Below are positions 6,581-14,271 of a stretch of DNA of 15,669 nt, in pieces. The notes under the pieces were generated by a model. That model had not been told where the DNA came from. It did no database searches and saw only the letters and a list, made by a program, of their open reading frames with translations. Positions within the stretch are counted from its first letter, which is position 1. Each line of letters begins with the position of its first letter. Both the position numbers and the translations under genes were made by a program. This stretch comes from an uncultured Muribaculaceae bacterium (lineage in GTDB: Bacteria > Bacteroidota > Bacteroidia > Bacteroidales > Muribaculaceae): the NCBI GenBank assembly GCA_910587545.1, contig CAJUMI010000057.1:1-15669 (forward strand), read 5' to 3'.

Positions 6581-7309
6581 ATGAAAAAAATGAAATTCAT
6601 CATTCCCTCTCTCTTTTTCATCGCGGCATCTGCGTTAATACAATCCTGCAGCAACTACGACGAGGATTACTTAAAACTCAACTACCCCACAGCCATTGTC
6701 ACCGTCTGCCCCGACGAGACCGGCAGTTTCACAATGCAGCTTGACAATGAGACGACTTTATACCCGTCAAATATAACAAAATCACCATACGGATCAAAAG
6801 AAGTCCGCGCCCTTGTAAATTACTCAACCGATGACTCTCGCCCCGACGGAACAGGAGTCTACGTCAACTGGCTTGACAGCATCAGGACCAAAATCCCGGC
6901 CTTTACAACAGACAACAACAGCCAGGTTTTCGGAAATGACCCGCTCGAAATCATCAACGATTGGGTGACTGTCGCCGAAGACGGATACCTGACCCTGCGT
7001 TTTCGCACAGTCTGGGGTCTCACAAATATCCCCCACCATATCAACCTTGTAACCGGTATCAACCCTGAGGATCCATTCGAATTCGAACTTCGCCACGACG
7101 CCAAAGGCGACACATACGGCAGATACAGCGACGCCCTTATAGCTTTCAATCTGAACGAACTGCCCCGCAAAGATGACAAGCCTGTGAAAGTTACTCTCCA
7201 CTGGAATTCATTCTCAGGCAAGAAGTCGGCCGAATTTGACCTTCAGCTTAGACCCACTATCAGTGAAAACTCGCTAAAAGGCCTGAAAACATCAGACATG
7301 ATAAAATAA
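6581..7309 (+). CDS. NigD-like lipoprotein
   Basis: A 242-residue lipoprotein with a classic start: KKMK, a hydrophobic stretch and the lipobox LIQSC, making Cys23 the lipidated residue. The acidic SNYDEDY after the cysteine fits the export signal that sends Bacteroidota lipoproteins to the cell surface. The sequence TAIVTVCPDETGSFTMQLDN, the PYGSKEVRALVNY segment and the C-terminal beta-rich part resemble NigD-like proteins, which carry an N-terminal OB-like and a C-terminal beta-sandwich domain. NigD was first named in a Bacteroides bacteriocin locus, but most homologues have no known function and no bacteriocin gene is visible here. A second in-frame ATG lies at 6590 and cannot be excluded as the start. 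It is 62 bases upstream of the sigma-factor gene, so co-transcription is possible. Confidence 0.82.
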   Translation: MKKMKFIIPSLFFIAASALIQSCSNYDEDYLKLNYPTAIVTVCPDETGSFTMQLDNETTLYPSNITKSPYGSKEVRALVNYSTDDSRPDGTGVYVNWLDSIRTKIPAFTTDNNSQVFGNDPLEIINDWVTVAEDGYLTLRFRTVWGLTNIPHHINLVTGINPEDPFEFELRHDAKGDTYGRYSDALIAFNLNELPRKDDKPVKVTLHWNSFSGKKSAEFDLQLRPTISENSLKGLKTSDMIK

Positions 7310-7371
7310 CTCCTTGCTTCCGGCCAAATCTCTCCTGACCGACTTGATGTGAAATTTATAATAACTCAGGA

Positions 7372-7926
7372 TTGATCAACCCCGAAAACGAACTGGATCT
7401 GATACTTCTCTCCGGCTCAGACAGGCAGACGGCGATGAAGCTGATATATTCACAATATATCAGATACCTCACAGCCGTCTGCTCTCGTTATATTGTCGAT
7501 GACGAAGACGTGAAAGACGTACTCCAGGAATCATTTCTGAAAATATTCGCATCGCTCGGCAGATTCCAATATCGCGGTGAAGGTTCCTTGAAAGCCTGGA
7601 TGTCAAAAATCACGATCAACGAGACTCTGAAATTCATCAGCCGTACCCAACGCATAGATTACACCCGCATATCCGAAGAAACCGAAGAAATCCGCGACTC
7701 CGAGCCCGATATAAGCGAAATTCCTGCCGCGGTCATACATTCATTCATCCGTGACTTACCTGATGGCTATCGATTGATTTTCAACCTGTATGCCATTGAA
7801 GGCAAATCGCATAAGGAAATCGCCGGACTCCTAGGCATCAAAGAAAGCACTTCGGCGTCACAGCTCCACAGAGCAAAGGCAATACTTGCCGATAAGATAA
7901 ACAGATATACCAAACATGAACTATAA
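7372..7926 (+). CDS. ECF-type RNA polymerase sigma factor (TTG start)
   Basis: An extracytoplasmic-function sigma factor that would direct RNA polymerase to a small regulon. Region 2 spans about 22-92 (AMKLIYSQYIRYL, then DEDVKDVLQESFLKIF, the polymerase- and -10-binding helices) and region 4 about 118-172 (DLPDGYRLIFNLYAIEG, then SHKEIAGLLGIKESTSASQLHRAK, the helix-turn-helix that reads the -35). Regions 1 and 3 are absent, as usual for ECF factors. I start it at the TTG at 7372: there is an in-frame stop at 7345-7347 and no ATG until 7435, which would cut into region 2. The next gene starts 5 bases after the stop and looks like its membrane-bound partner, so control of this sigma factor is most likely by that protein. 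Confidence 0.92.
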   Translation: MINPENELDLILLSGSDRQTAMKLIYSQYIRYLTAVCSRYIVDDEDVKDVLQESFLKIFASLGRFQYRGEGSLKAWMSKITINETLKFISRTQRIDYTRISEETEEIRDSEPDISEIPAAVIHSFIRDLPDGYRLIFNLYAIEGKSHKEIAGLLGIKESTSASQLHRAKAILADKINRYTKHEL

Positions 7927-7931
7927 TCGGT

Positions 7932-9179
7932 ATGACAGACAAATGGCTTGAAGATATCCGGGAGAAGATGAGTACCTGCGAGGCCGACGAACCGGAAGGA
8001 CTCCGCGACATGATATTCACACGCCTGACGTTCAGCGCTCCGGCGCGGAGCCGTTTCCGGACGCGGACGATGATCTCAGCCGTAGCCGCTTCTGTTGTCA
8101 TCGCATTATCGCTGGCTTCTCTATGGCTGACTGTTGACGTCAATCCGATCGACAGACCGGTGCTAGCTGCCCGGACGATCGATCAGTCAGCGCCATTATC
8201 ATCGGCCCTTGCCGACAATGCCTCTGAGATCGACAAGATCGACAACATATTGAAAGGAACTTCACAACCCACCCTCACGGAGATTCCCCGACCGGCGATC
8301 GATCAGGCGATAAATAACCGCACCTGCACTACCGATGGCATCAAGCATTACGATAATCCCGCGTGGGAACAGACGCATGAAACCGTCAACACGGCCGCTT
8401 CCACACATAATGATGTCTCTCACGCTGATAAAGCCCCGCATGACAACGACGCATATCCCGTCACAGCAAAGAAACAGAAACGGCGGATTTCTGTCGGCGT
8501 CTTTACCTCCGGCGCATTAGCTGCATCACAACGGCAATCATCTGCCGCAAATAGTTTCGCACCAACCTACAGATGGCTTGGATCAACTGATTATGATGAC
8601 ATACTGACACCTACAGTAAGGTCGAGAGCCGCCAATGAAATCGACACTCGCGGATTTGACATGCACCACAATATTCCCATTCGCTTCGGACTGTCAGCGC
8701 GCTATGACCTAAACACGCGTTTAGGCATAGAAAGCGGAATCGTCTACACAAGGCTAAGTTCAGACATCAGCAAAGTAAACGCAAAGCCAATAAAAGGCGA
8801 ACAGACTCTCCACTACGTCGGAATGCCTCTAAACGTCAAATACCGCCTTGCGTCCTGGAAAGCGTTCAGCATTTCCGCCTCGGCCGGAATACTGATGGAA
8901 AAGTGCGTTGACGGATCGCTTACACGACAAGAGACATCAGGCTCTTCATCAGAAATAAAAAAATCGTCGATCAGCATAAGCGAGCACGCGTTGCAATGGT
9001 CATCAAACATTTCGGCAGACATGCAGCTTGACATAACCCGCCACATCGGCGTATATATCGAGCCGGGCATATCGTACTATTTTGACAATAATTCCGATGT
9101 CCGCAACATATATAAAGACCGACCGCTCAACTTCAACCTGAACATCGGCCTCCGCTTCACCTTTGGATCCGGCATTTAG
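7932..9179 (+). CDS. Putative anti-sigma protein with inner-membrane helix and C-terminal outer-membrane beta-barrel
   Basis: A 415-residue protein with four parts. Residues 1-46 are a short, probably cytoplasmic region (WLEDIREKM, then EPEGLRDMIFTRL, then Arg-rich up to 46). One membrane helix lies at about 47-67. Residues of about 68-183 are a Ser/Thr/Asp/His-rich, probably disordered linker. From about 185 to the end, alternating polar and hydrophobic strands (for example 245-262, 264-280, 291-307, 310-322, 354-368, 370-386, 400-412) look like an eight-stranded outer-membrane barrel of the OMP_b-brl type. The arginines before the helix place the N-terminus in the cytoplasm. Being 5 bases behind an ECF sigma gene suggests the N-terminus holds that factor and the barrel senses the envelope. 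It has no zinc HxxxCxxC motif. Anti-sigma function is inferred; it could be a barrel protein with an uncleaved signal anchor. Confidence 0.75.
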   Translation: MTDKWLEDIREKMSTCEADEPEGLRDMIFTRLTFSAPARSRFRTRTMISAVAASVVIALSLASLWLTVDVNPIDRPVLAARTIDQSAPLSSALADNASEIDKIDNILKGTSQPTLTEIPRPAIDQAINNRTCTTDGIKHYDNPAWEQTHETVNTAASTHNDVSHADKAPHDNDAYPVTAKKQKRRISVGVFTSGALAASQRQSSAANSFAPTYRWLGSTDYDDILTPTVRSRAANEIDTRGFDMHHNIPIRFGLSARYDLNTRLGIESGIVYTRLSSDISKVNAKPIKGEQTLHYVGMPLNVKYRLASWKAFSISASAGILMEKCVDGSLTRQETSGSSSEIKKSSISISEHALQWSSNISADMQLDITRHIGVYIEPGISYYFDNNSDVRNIYKDRPLNFNLNIGLRFTFGSGI

Positions 9180-9202
9180 ATCCGGTTTTATAGAATACCC
9201 CC

Positions 9203-9943
9203 TTAACGCATATGCGTAACGCCGATCGAAAGGACACTTATGCCTGACGGTGAAGCTGAGCCGACGATGGCGTTTATGCAGTCGAGGACTGTTGAACCGG
9301 TGGTCACGACGTCATCGACAATCGCGACGGACAGACCGTCGAGTTCTTCGGGATGTCTGATACCGAAGGAGCCGCGCACATTGTCATAGCGGTCGTAACC
9401 GCTTCGGCGAGTCTGTGTGCGATGGCTACGCAGGGCCATGAGGTTGTCGCCGACGTCGCAGCCCAGTTCGGCAGCGAGACCCCGGGCTATCTCCAAACTC
9501 TGGTTGTAGCCTCGCCGCAACAGTCTGTCACGGTGTAGAGCCACCGGAAGCAGCACGTCGAAACGCCCTGTGAGGCCGTCTGCTGCCAGTTCCATACCAT
9601 AGAGCCGCCCAAGCATACGTGCAGTCGCCGGGCGGTCGCCATACTTGGCTTCGTGGATCAGACGCGCATAAGGACTGTCGCGGTAATAGTAGAACCATCC
9701 CGCCGCGACATCTATTTCATGCCTTCCGCCGATGCGATGATGGACGGTGTTAAAGTCGATGTCATGCAAATAAGTGCGGGGAAGCTCGGCCATACATCCG
9801 ACACACAGCAGTCTCTCCCCTGCCACAAGTGTACGCCCGCACACTCTGCATGTACGAGGAAAGACGACATCAAGCGACGAGGATCCGATCAAAAGCATAG
9901 CCCTGATGATCCTTTTTATCAATGTTTGTCTGTCTATCTGCAT
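9203..9943 (-). CDS. ComF-family phosphoribosyltransferase-like protein
   Basis: A 246-residue cytoplasmic protein of the ComF family, known from DNA uptake in Gram-positive bacteria and Haemophilus (ComF/GntX) and with an unsettled role elsewhere. A four-cysteine zinc site lies near the N-terminus (Cys32, Cys35, Cys47, Cys50). The phosphoribosyltransferase half holds LLPVALHRDRLLRRGYNQS (131-149), QTRRSGYDRYDNVRGSF (177-193) and the PRPP loop VAIVDDVVTTGST (206-218). Length and motif order match the family. The start is the ATG at 9941-9943; an internal Met at 16 is an alternative. It is convergent with the sigma/barrel pair (23 bases between stops) and divergent from the small gene at 9981, with only 37 bases between the two start codons. 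I found no -7 box for it. Confidence 0.92.
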   Translation of the reverse strand: MQIDRQTLIKRIIRAMLLIGSSSLDVVFPRTCRVCGRTLVAGERLLCVGCMAELPRTYLHDIDFNTVHHRIGGRHEIDVAAGWFYYYRDSPYARLIHEAKYGDRPATARMLGRLYGMELAADGLTGRFDVLLPVALHRDRLLRRGYNQSLEIARGLAAELGCDVGDNLMALRSHRTQTRRSGYDRYDNVRGSFGIRHPEELDGLSVAIVDDVVTTGSTVLDCINAIVGSASPSGISVLSIGVTHMR

Positions 9944-9945
9944 AA

Positions 9946-9977
9946 TTTGCGAGTTATTCGACTAATTCGTATCTTTG
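9946..9977 (+). promoter_or_regulatory. Bacteroidota-type promoter touching the next start codon
   Basis: TTTG at 9946-9949, a 20-base spacer and TATCTTTG at 9970-9977 match the -33/-7 consensus. The -7 box ends only 3 bases before the ATG at 9981, so the transcript would begin at or just after that codon. Confidence 0.6.
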
Positions 9978-9980
9978 GCG

Positions 9981-10484
9981 ATGTTTATACCGTTATCAAT
10001 CATTCTCAGCGTGTTTAATACGCCCGAGTTCTACATCATCGTAAGCGTGATCGCCGCCGCTATAGTGGCTGTCGCCTCACTGCCCGAGCGCAAAGGCGAG
10101 GTGAAACTCCATCTCCTCGCCGGCCAACTGCTGACATCGGAAGATCAGCAGGACTCCTGCGGACCGGGCCACGGAACGATCACTTTCGAGGTCCACTCCG
10201 GAAACATCATCAGTGTCCGGCGATCGGGGCTCACAGGTGTGAGCATGGCCGGGGCCTTGTCGCTTGCTGTCAGAGTGTCGGGTTTTGACATCGTCATCGA
10301 AGAACGAGCCACACCGGGTCCTCACTCACCGGCGGGAATGGCCGATTCGGCCGTCTTTCACCTTGATTTCCTGGCTCCCGAGTGGTATCATATCCGCTAC
10401 GAGAGCGAACAATTCAGCGAGCACGCATCACTTACACTGCACGTCAGAGAAGGCATCAGAGTGGTGAAATCGCTTATCCATTGA
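9981..10484 (+). CDS. Small membrane-anchored protein of unknown function
   Basis: I do not recognise this 167-residue protein. The first roughly 38 residues are hydrophobic (MFIPLSIILSVFNTPEFYII, then VSVIAAAIVAVASL) and could form one or two membrane segments or an uncleaved anchor. After a charged PERKGEVKLH turn the rest looks like a single beta-rich domain of about 120 residues with no cysteine cluster or obvious catalytic motif. Start choice is open: the ATG at 9981 is nearly on top of a good promoter, a TTG lies at 9975, and a GTG further inside would shorten the hydrophobic part. The last 11 bases overlap the end of mgtE on the other strand. It reads as a real gene because its codon use matches its neighbours and it fills the space between comF and mgtE. 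Confidence 0.7.
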   Translation: MFIPLSIILSVFNTPEFYIIVSVIAAAIVAVASLPERKGEVKLHLLAGQLLTSEDQQDSCGPGHGTITFEVHSGNIISVRRSGLTGVSMAGALSLAVRVSGFDIVIEERATPGPHSPAGMADSAVFHLDFLAPEWYHIRYESEQFSEHASLTLHVREGIRVVKSLIH

Positions 10485-11841
10485 CGCCAAAGATCTGAAG
10501 AAACCATGTAGAGATGCCGACATAGATGATCAGTCCGAGAATGTCGTTGGATATCTGGATGAATGGGCCTGTCGCAAGCGCAGGGTTGATCTTGAGTTTT
10601 TCGAGCGTGAGGGGGACAACAGTCCCCAACAGCGACGCAAACATCACCACAATGAACAGCGACACCGCAACCGACAGGGTCACAGCGAGATCCGACGGCA
10701 ACATGATGAGGTTGTAAACAAGTATCACTGCAGTGATTATAGTCGCGTTCAGCAGGCCTATGACTATCTCTTTGCCAAGTTGTTTTGAGAACTCCTTGAC
10801 GTCGAGAGAACCGTTTGCAAGACCTTGCACCACAATAGCCGACGCCTGGACACCTACATTACCGCCCGTGCCGCCGATAATCGGAATAAATAGTGCCAGG
10901 GCTGTCACAGCCTGGATCTGAGCTTCGAAGCCGCTGAGGATCAACGACGCGAGTATGCCTGACGCTATGCCGATCAGCAGCCATGGTATACGCGCCTTTG
11001 TCTGCGCGAGTATAGTGTCGTCGACGTCCACGTCGGACGAGATACCCGAGGCCAGCTGGTAATCACGCTCGCTCGACTCGCGCACTCGATCCATCACGTC
11101 GTCGACGGTTATCTGTCCGAGCAGGCGCCCGATTGAGTCAACGACAGGCATGGCCACAAGGTCATATTTCTCGAAGTCGAGGGCGACGTCGTCGATCGGC
11201 GTGTCGGCTTTGACGCTGACAGGATCGACCTCCATGACATGCTTGATCTTCGACACTGAAGGATGGGAGATCATCTTTTTCAGCGGAAATATGCCGCGCA
11301 ACTTGTAGTCGTTGTCAACGACATAGATGTAGTATATCTCGTCCACTTCCTCAGCCTGCATCCTCATCTCCTTGATGCACTCGGGCATTGACCAGTTCTC
11401 GTTGACGACAATCATCTCGGTGCCCATAAGGCCGCCGGCGGTGTCCTCGTCGTATTTCAGAAGATCGATGATGTCACCGGCCTGCTCGACGTCATCGATG
11501 TGAGACAGGATCTCCTCGCGCTCGTCGACATCAAGCTGCTGGATGAGGTCGACTGCATCATCGGTGTCAAGATGGTCGATCTGCTTGGCGATCTCCTCTG
11601 CCGGCATGTCGGAAATGAGTTTCAGACGGTCGTCCTCATCAAGCTCCATCAGGACATCGGCTGCCGTATCGTCGTCGAGCAGACGATAGAGATACTCGGC
11701 CTCGTCAATCTCGAGGTTCTGGTAGAGTTCAGCGATATCGGCGGGATGGAGATCAGCGAGTTCCCTGACTGCCTGCTCCTTGTCGTCGGAATGGATTATC
11801 CGGCGAATATGCTCGAGATATTCGGGAGTATATTCCTTCAT
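10474..11841 (-). CDS. mgtE: Magnesium transporter MgtE
   Basis: A 455-residue inner-membrane Mg2+ channel that takes up magnesium and closes when its cytoplasmic domains bind Mg2+. The layout is complete: an acidic helical N domain (about 1-130), two CBS domains (about 140-195 and 203-258), the plug helix (about 259-280) and five membrane segments from about 286 to 450. GGTGGNVGVQAS (323-334) is the family's pore-region motif, and ISNDILGL carries Asp433, which by position matches the pore aspartate (Asp432) of Thermus MgtE. The segment just before it reads GPFIQIS, where I would expect a GPF-TT-type sequence. It starts 3 bases after the rsmA stop, so the two are one operon read from the promoter before rsmA. 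Its 3' end overlaps the convergent gene by 11 bases, leaving no room for a terminator. Confidence 0.97.
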   Translation of the reverse strand: MKEYTPEYLEHIRRIIHSDDKEQAVRELADLHPADIAELYQNLEIDEAEYLYRLLDDDTAADVLMELDEDDRLKLISDMPAEEIAKQIDHLDTDDAVDLIQQLDVDEREEILSHIDDVEQAGDIIDLLKYDEDTAGGLMGTEMIVVNENWSMPECIKEMRMQAEEVDEIYYIYVVDNDYKLRGIFPLKKMISHPSVSKIKHVMEVDPVSVKADTPIDDVALDFEKYDLVAMPVVDSIGRLLGQITVDDVMDRVRESSERDYQLASGISSDVDVDDTILAQTKARIPWLLIGIASGILASLILSGFEAQIQAVTALALFIPIIGGTGGNVGVQASAIVVQGLANGSLDVKEFSKQLGKEIVIGLLNATIITAVILVYNLIMLPSDLAVTLSVAVSLFIVVMFASLLGTVVPLTLEKLKINPALATGPFIQISNDILGLIIYVGISTWFLQIFGVNG

Positions 11842-11844
11842 TGA

Positions 11845-12651
11845 CTAATTACAATTTATGGCCGACTTGCGAGCCGATGAAACAAGATTGGTCAGATCTA
11901 TGAACTGAGCCACGCTGAGCTGCTCGGGGCGCAAGGCCATAAGCGGGCCGTCAATGGGCTGCGGACCGGGAGGTAGCAGGCTTCTGACCGAGTTGCGGAT
12001 AGTTTTGCGGCGCTGCCCGAAAGTGGTCTTAACAACTATCCGAAACAGAGTTTCGTCGCATCCGAGGTCCGTGACATTATTGCGTCGCATCGATATGACA
12101 CCTGATTTCACCTTTGGCGGCGGGTTGAAGACGTGTTCGCTGACGGTAAACAGATAGTCGATGTCATACCACGCCTGTAAAAGTACGCTCAGGATGCCGC
12201 GCGCTTTCGTGCCGGGGCCGGCGGCGATACGTTCGGCAACCTCACGCTGCAACATTCCCGAGCAACACGGGATCAGATCCTTGTAGTCAAGGACGTGAAA
12301 AAAGATCTGAGAAGATATGTTGTAGGGATAATTGCCTATCACGCAGAATTTGCGCCCGGGAAAGAGAGCCGCGAGGTCAAGTTTCAGGAAATCTCCTTCA
12401 ACAATGCGGGATCCATTGTTCAGACCGGGGAAATTGATCTTGAGATAATCTACGCTCTCTCTGTCGATCTCCACGACAGTCACATCGTGGCCTGCTTCGA
12501 GCAGCGGCCGCGTCAAGACTCCCATGCCCGGACCGACTTCAAGCACCGGCATGCCTTTATAGGCATCGAGCGTAGCGGCTATACGAGCCGCCACCGACAG
12601 ATCGGTCAGAAAATGCTGACCGAGGGCTTTCTTTGGCTTGACCTGCGACAT
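11845..12651 (-). CDS. rsmA: 16S rRNA (adenine1518/1519-N6) dimethyltransferase
   Basis: RsmA (KsgA) dimethylates two adjacent adenines in the 3' hairpin of 16S rRNA during small-subunit assembly. The 268 residues begin MSQVKPKKALGQHFL, the usual start with the KKxLGQHFL motif. SAM motif I is VLEVGPGMG (36-44), the acidic ribose-binding residue Glu61 lies in VVEID, and the catalytic loop is NYPYN (107-111), an aromatic variant of NLPYN. FNPPPKVKS, FGQRRKTIRNS and RPEQLS complete the family pattern. The frame stays open upstream to 12702, but the -7 box at 12669-12676 lies inside that extension, so the ATG at 12649-12651 is the true start. It heads an operon with mgtE. Confidence 0.97.
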   Translation of the reverse strand: MSQVKPKKALGQHFLTDLSVAARIAATLDAYKGMPVLEVGPGMGVLTRPLLEAGHDVTVVEIDRESVDYLKINFPGLNNGSRIVEGDFLKLDLAALFPGRKFCVIGNYPYNISSQIFFHVLDYKDLIPCCSGMLQREVAERIAAGPGTKARGILSVLLQAWYDIDYLFTVSEHVFNPPPKVKSGVISMRRNNVTDLGCDETLFRIVVKTTFGQRRKTIRNSVRSLLPPGPQPIDGPLMALRPEQLSVAQFIDLTNLVSSARKSAINCN

Positions 12652-12668
12652 CTGGCATATATTTCCCA

Positions 12669-12700
12669 CAAAAGTACAGCATTTTTGCCAATACGCCAAC
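12669..12700 (-). promoter_or_regulatory. Promoter of rsmA-mgtE
   Basis: The minus strand reads TACTTTTG at 12676-12669, an exact TAnnTTTG match, and GTTG at 12700-12697, about 20 bases upstream, serves as the -33 element. The start would be near 12664, leaving a leader of about a dozen bases before rsmA. Confidence 0.6.
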
Positions 12701-12730
12701 AAAATCAGGCTTCTTCACCGCACACATATC

Positions 12731-12768
12731 AAAAAAAGCGGGATGCCTATGTCCTACGGCACCCCGCT
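12731..12768 (-). terminator. Intrinsic terminator of the envelope operon
   Basis: On the minus strand AGCGGGGTGCC (12768-12758) pairs with GGCATCCCGCT (12747-12737) over 11 positions, with one G-U pair and a 10-base loop, followed at once by a run of seven Ts (12737-12731). It lies 25 bases after the stop of the lipoprotein gene and insulates it from rsmA. Confidence 0.92.
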
Positions 12769-12793
12769 GTCACGCCTGACGGCGTTATTTCAT

Positions 12794-14251
12794 TCAGCGT
12801 CCGATAAACGATCTGACATAAGATTCGAGCTCTGCGCTCATTGGTGCTTTAATTTCAGACTTGCACTTAGCCTTGGCCGGAGCAGAGGCCTTCCGGAGAG
12901 TGAGGCCGAGTCTGAATGATTCTGTGTTGTCAGTCCATACGGGTACCAGGTCTGTTATGTGCTGCACCTGAACCATCATGGGGATAAGGATGCTAAGCAT
13001 CGGATTCTCCTGCGACATTTCTGCGATAAATTTTTCAAGCAGGGGACCGCCTATCGAGAGAACCACAGGCATGAAAGCATTGACCATCTCCTTGTCGACA
13101 TAAAGCTGGAGATAATCGCCGGTATATTCATACTTCAAGGGGACTCCGGTCACAAACCATCCGAGTATCTCACGGACAAGCGACGGCTGGATCATGCTCA
13201 GATCTATGTCACTGCCTTCGGGAAGCAGGCCGGCCAATGATGAGATGGTCGCTGCGAGCTCTTCGTCGGTCATTGTGGCAAGACTTCCGATAACATCAAT
13301 GATCTGCTTGGCAAGCTCAGCGTCGCCTCCGGCCTGGACAGCAGTCCTTACGATAGCGTTGATATCGGGCATTATATATACATACTCGTCGTCAGCATAC
13401 CAGTTCACAAGCGAGGCGGGAGACTCCATCCATTCGCGGGGATACCGGTCGATAACTCCACCCTGCATAAATTTGCGCATAAGCCACGCCTGGATATTAT
13501 CCGGGGTCGCGGGAAGTTCGACGACATTGCCGTCGTCGTCAGTTCCCGTCGGGATCACTCCGCTGTAATATTCTGCCGAAAGGTTGCCTGAAGCAAGGAA
13601 GTCAACACCGTCAAGCATCTCAGAGATCACATGCGAGCCCAGCACCTTGACAGCATTGCCAACATAGAGTTTCTTGTCTTTGTCGGGCGAACCGGGACAA
13701 CCCTCGGGGTTGATCACTCTCCAATCAAGGAACAGGGGTGTATAGTCGCTCAGTTCGTTATTCTCAGCGTTGATTTCGCTTGACAGTCTGTAGTCGCCGG
13801 GCATTATGCCACCACGGCCGAAATCGGTAAGACTGACGTTCATATCGGCCGACACGGTCGATCCGTCGCCGGCGATTACACCCGAAACCGCAAATGCGAA
13901 CACACCAGGAGCAGAAGCTAAAGCGCGCGAACCAACAGACGGTTTGGGCAACTCGGCACTACCTGAATACTTGAATTCCGAGCCTGTATACTCCATGTCA
14001 ACAGGAACAACAAGAGTCGGATAACCGTTGACAAGATTCTCGATCCTAAGGTTTGCTTTGGTATCACTAAGAGCTTCGACTGACAAACTGCCACCGTCGA
14101 TCACCGTCCCGTTGATTTTGACTGTAAGATTTTCGCCTGCTACGGGCTCTTTCTTGATGCTCTCGAAAGGAGCGGGGTCATTATCAGAACAACCTGTCAA
14201 AAAACCGGCACCAAGCATAAGGGCGCCGAGCATAAAAGATAATTTTCTCAT
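12794..14251 (-). CDS. Large Bacteroidales lipoprotein (possibly DUF4925-like)
   Basis: A 485-residue lipoprotein: a MRKL start, a hydrophobic stretch and the lipobox LTGC with Cys21, followed by SDNDP, acidic as in surface-exported lipoproteins. The first roughly 150 residues are beta-rich with Gly/Ser/Thr repeats; the middle and C-terminal parts contain helices (for example around DELAATISSLAGLLPEGSDI). It may belong to the DUF4925 group, but I hold this loosely; no catalytic motif is visible. I start at the ATG at 14249-14251, which gives a normal signal; a TTG at 14273-14275 would add eight residues and overlap the previous stop. It is the last gene of an operon, 20 bases after the barrel gene, and is followed by a strong terminator. 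A role beside the barrel and PCMD proteins in the outer membrane is inferred. Confidence 0.78.
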   Translation of the reverse strand: MRKLSFMLGALMLGAGFLTGCSDNDPAPFESIKKEPVAGENLTVKINGTVIDGGSLSVEALSDTKANLRIENLVNGYPTLVVPVDMEYTGSEFKYSGSAELPKPSVGSRALASAPGVFAFAVSGVIAGDGSTVSADMNVSLTDFGRGGIMPGDYRLSSEINAENNELSDYTPLFLDWRVINPEGCPGSPDKDKKLYVGNAVKVLGSHVISEMLDGVDFLASGNLSAEYYSGVIPTGTDDDGNVVELPATPDNIQAWLMRKFMQGGVIDRYPREWMESPASLVNWYADDEYVYIMPDINAIVRTAVQAGGDAELAKQIIDVIGSLATMTDEELAATISSLAGLLPEGSDIDLSMIQPSLVREILGWFVTGVPLKYEYTGDYLQLYVDKEMVNAFMPVVLSIGGPLLEKFIAEMSQENPMLSILIPMMVQVQHITDLVPVWTDNTESFRLGLTLRKASAPAKAKCKSEIKAPMSAELESYVRSFIGR

Positions 14252-14271
14252 TTGAAATAAATTTGAGTTTC

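Noticed and set aside
7344..7362. TTGATG and TATAAT as a -35/-10 promoter before the sigma gene
   Set aside because: The spacer is only 7 bases, far too short, and Bacteroidota do not use this consensus.
9165..9183. GGATC/GATCC hairpin followed by GGTTTTA at the end of the barrel gene, as a terminator
   Set aside because: Only five base pairs with a 9-base loop, and it overlaps the stop codon; too weak to call.
12652..12702. A longer N-terminus for RsmA
   Set aside because: The extension contains the rsmA -7 box, and the family start is MSQVKPKKALGQHFL.
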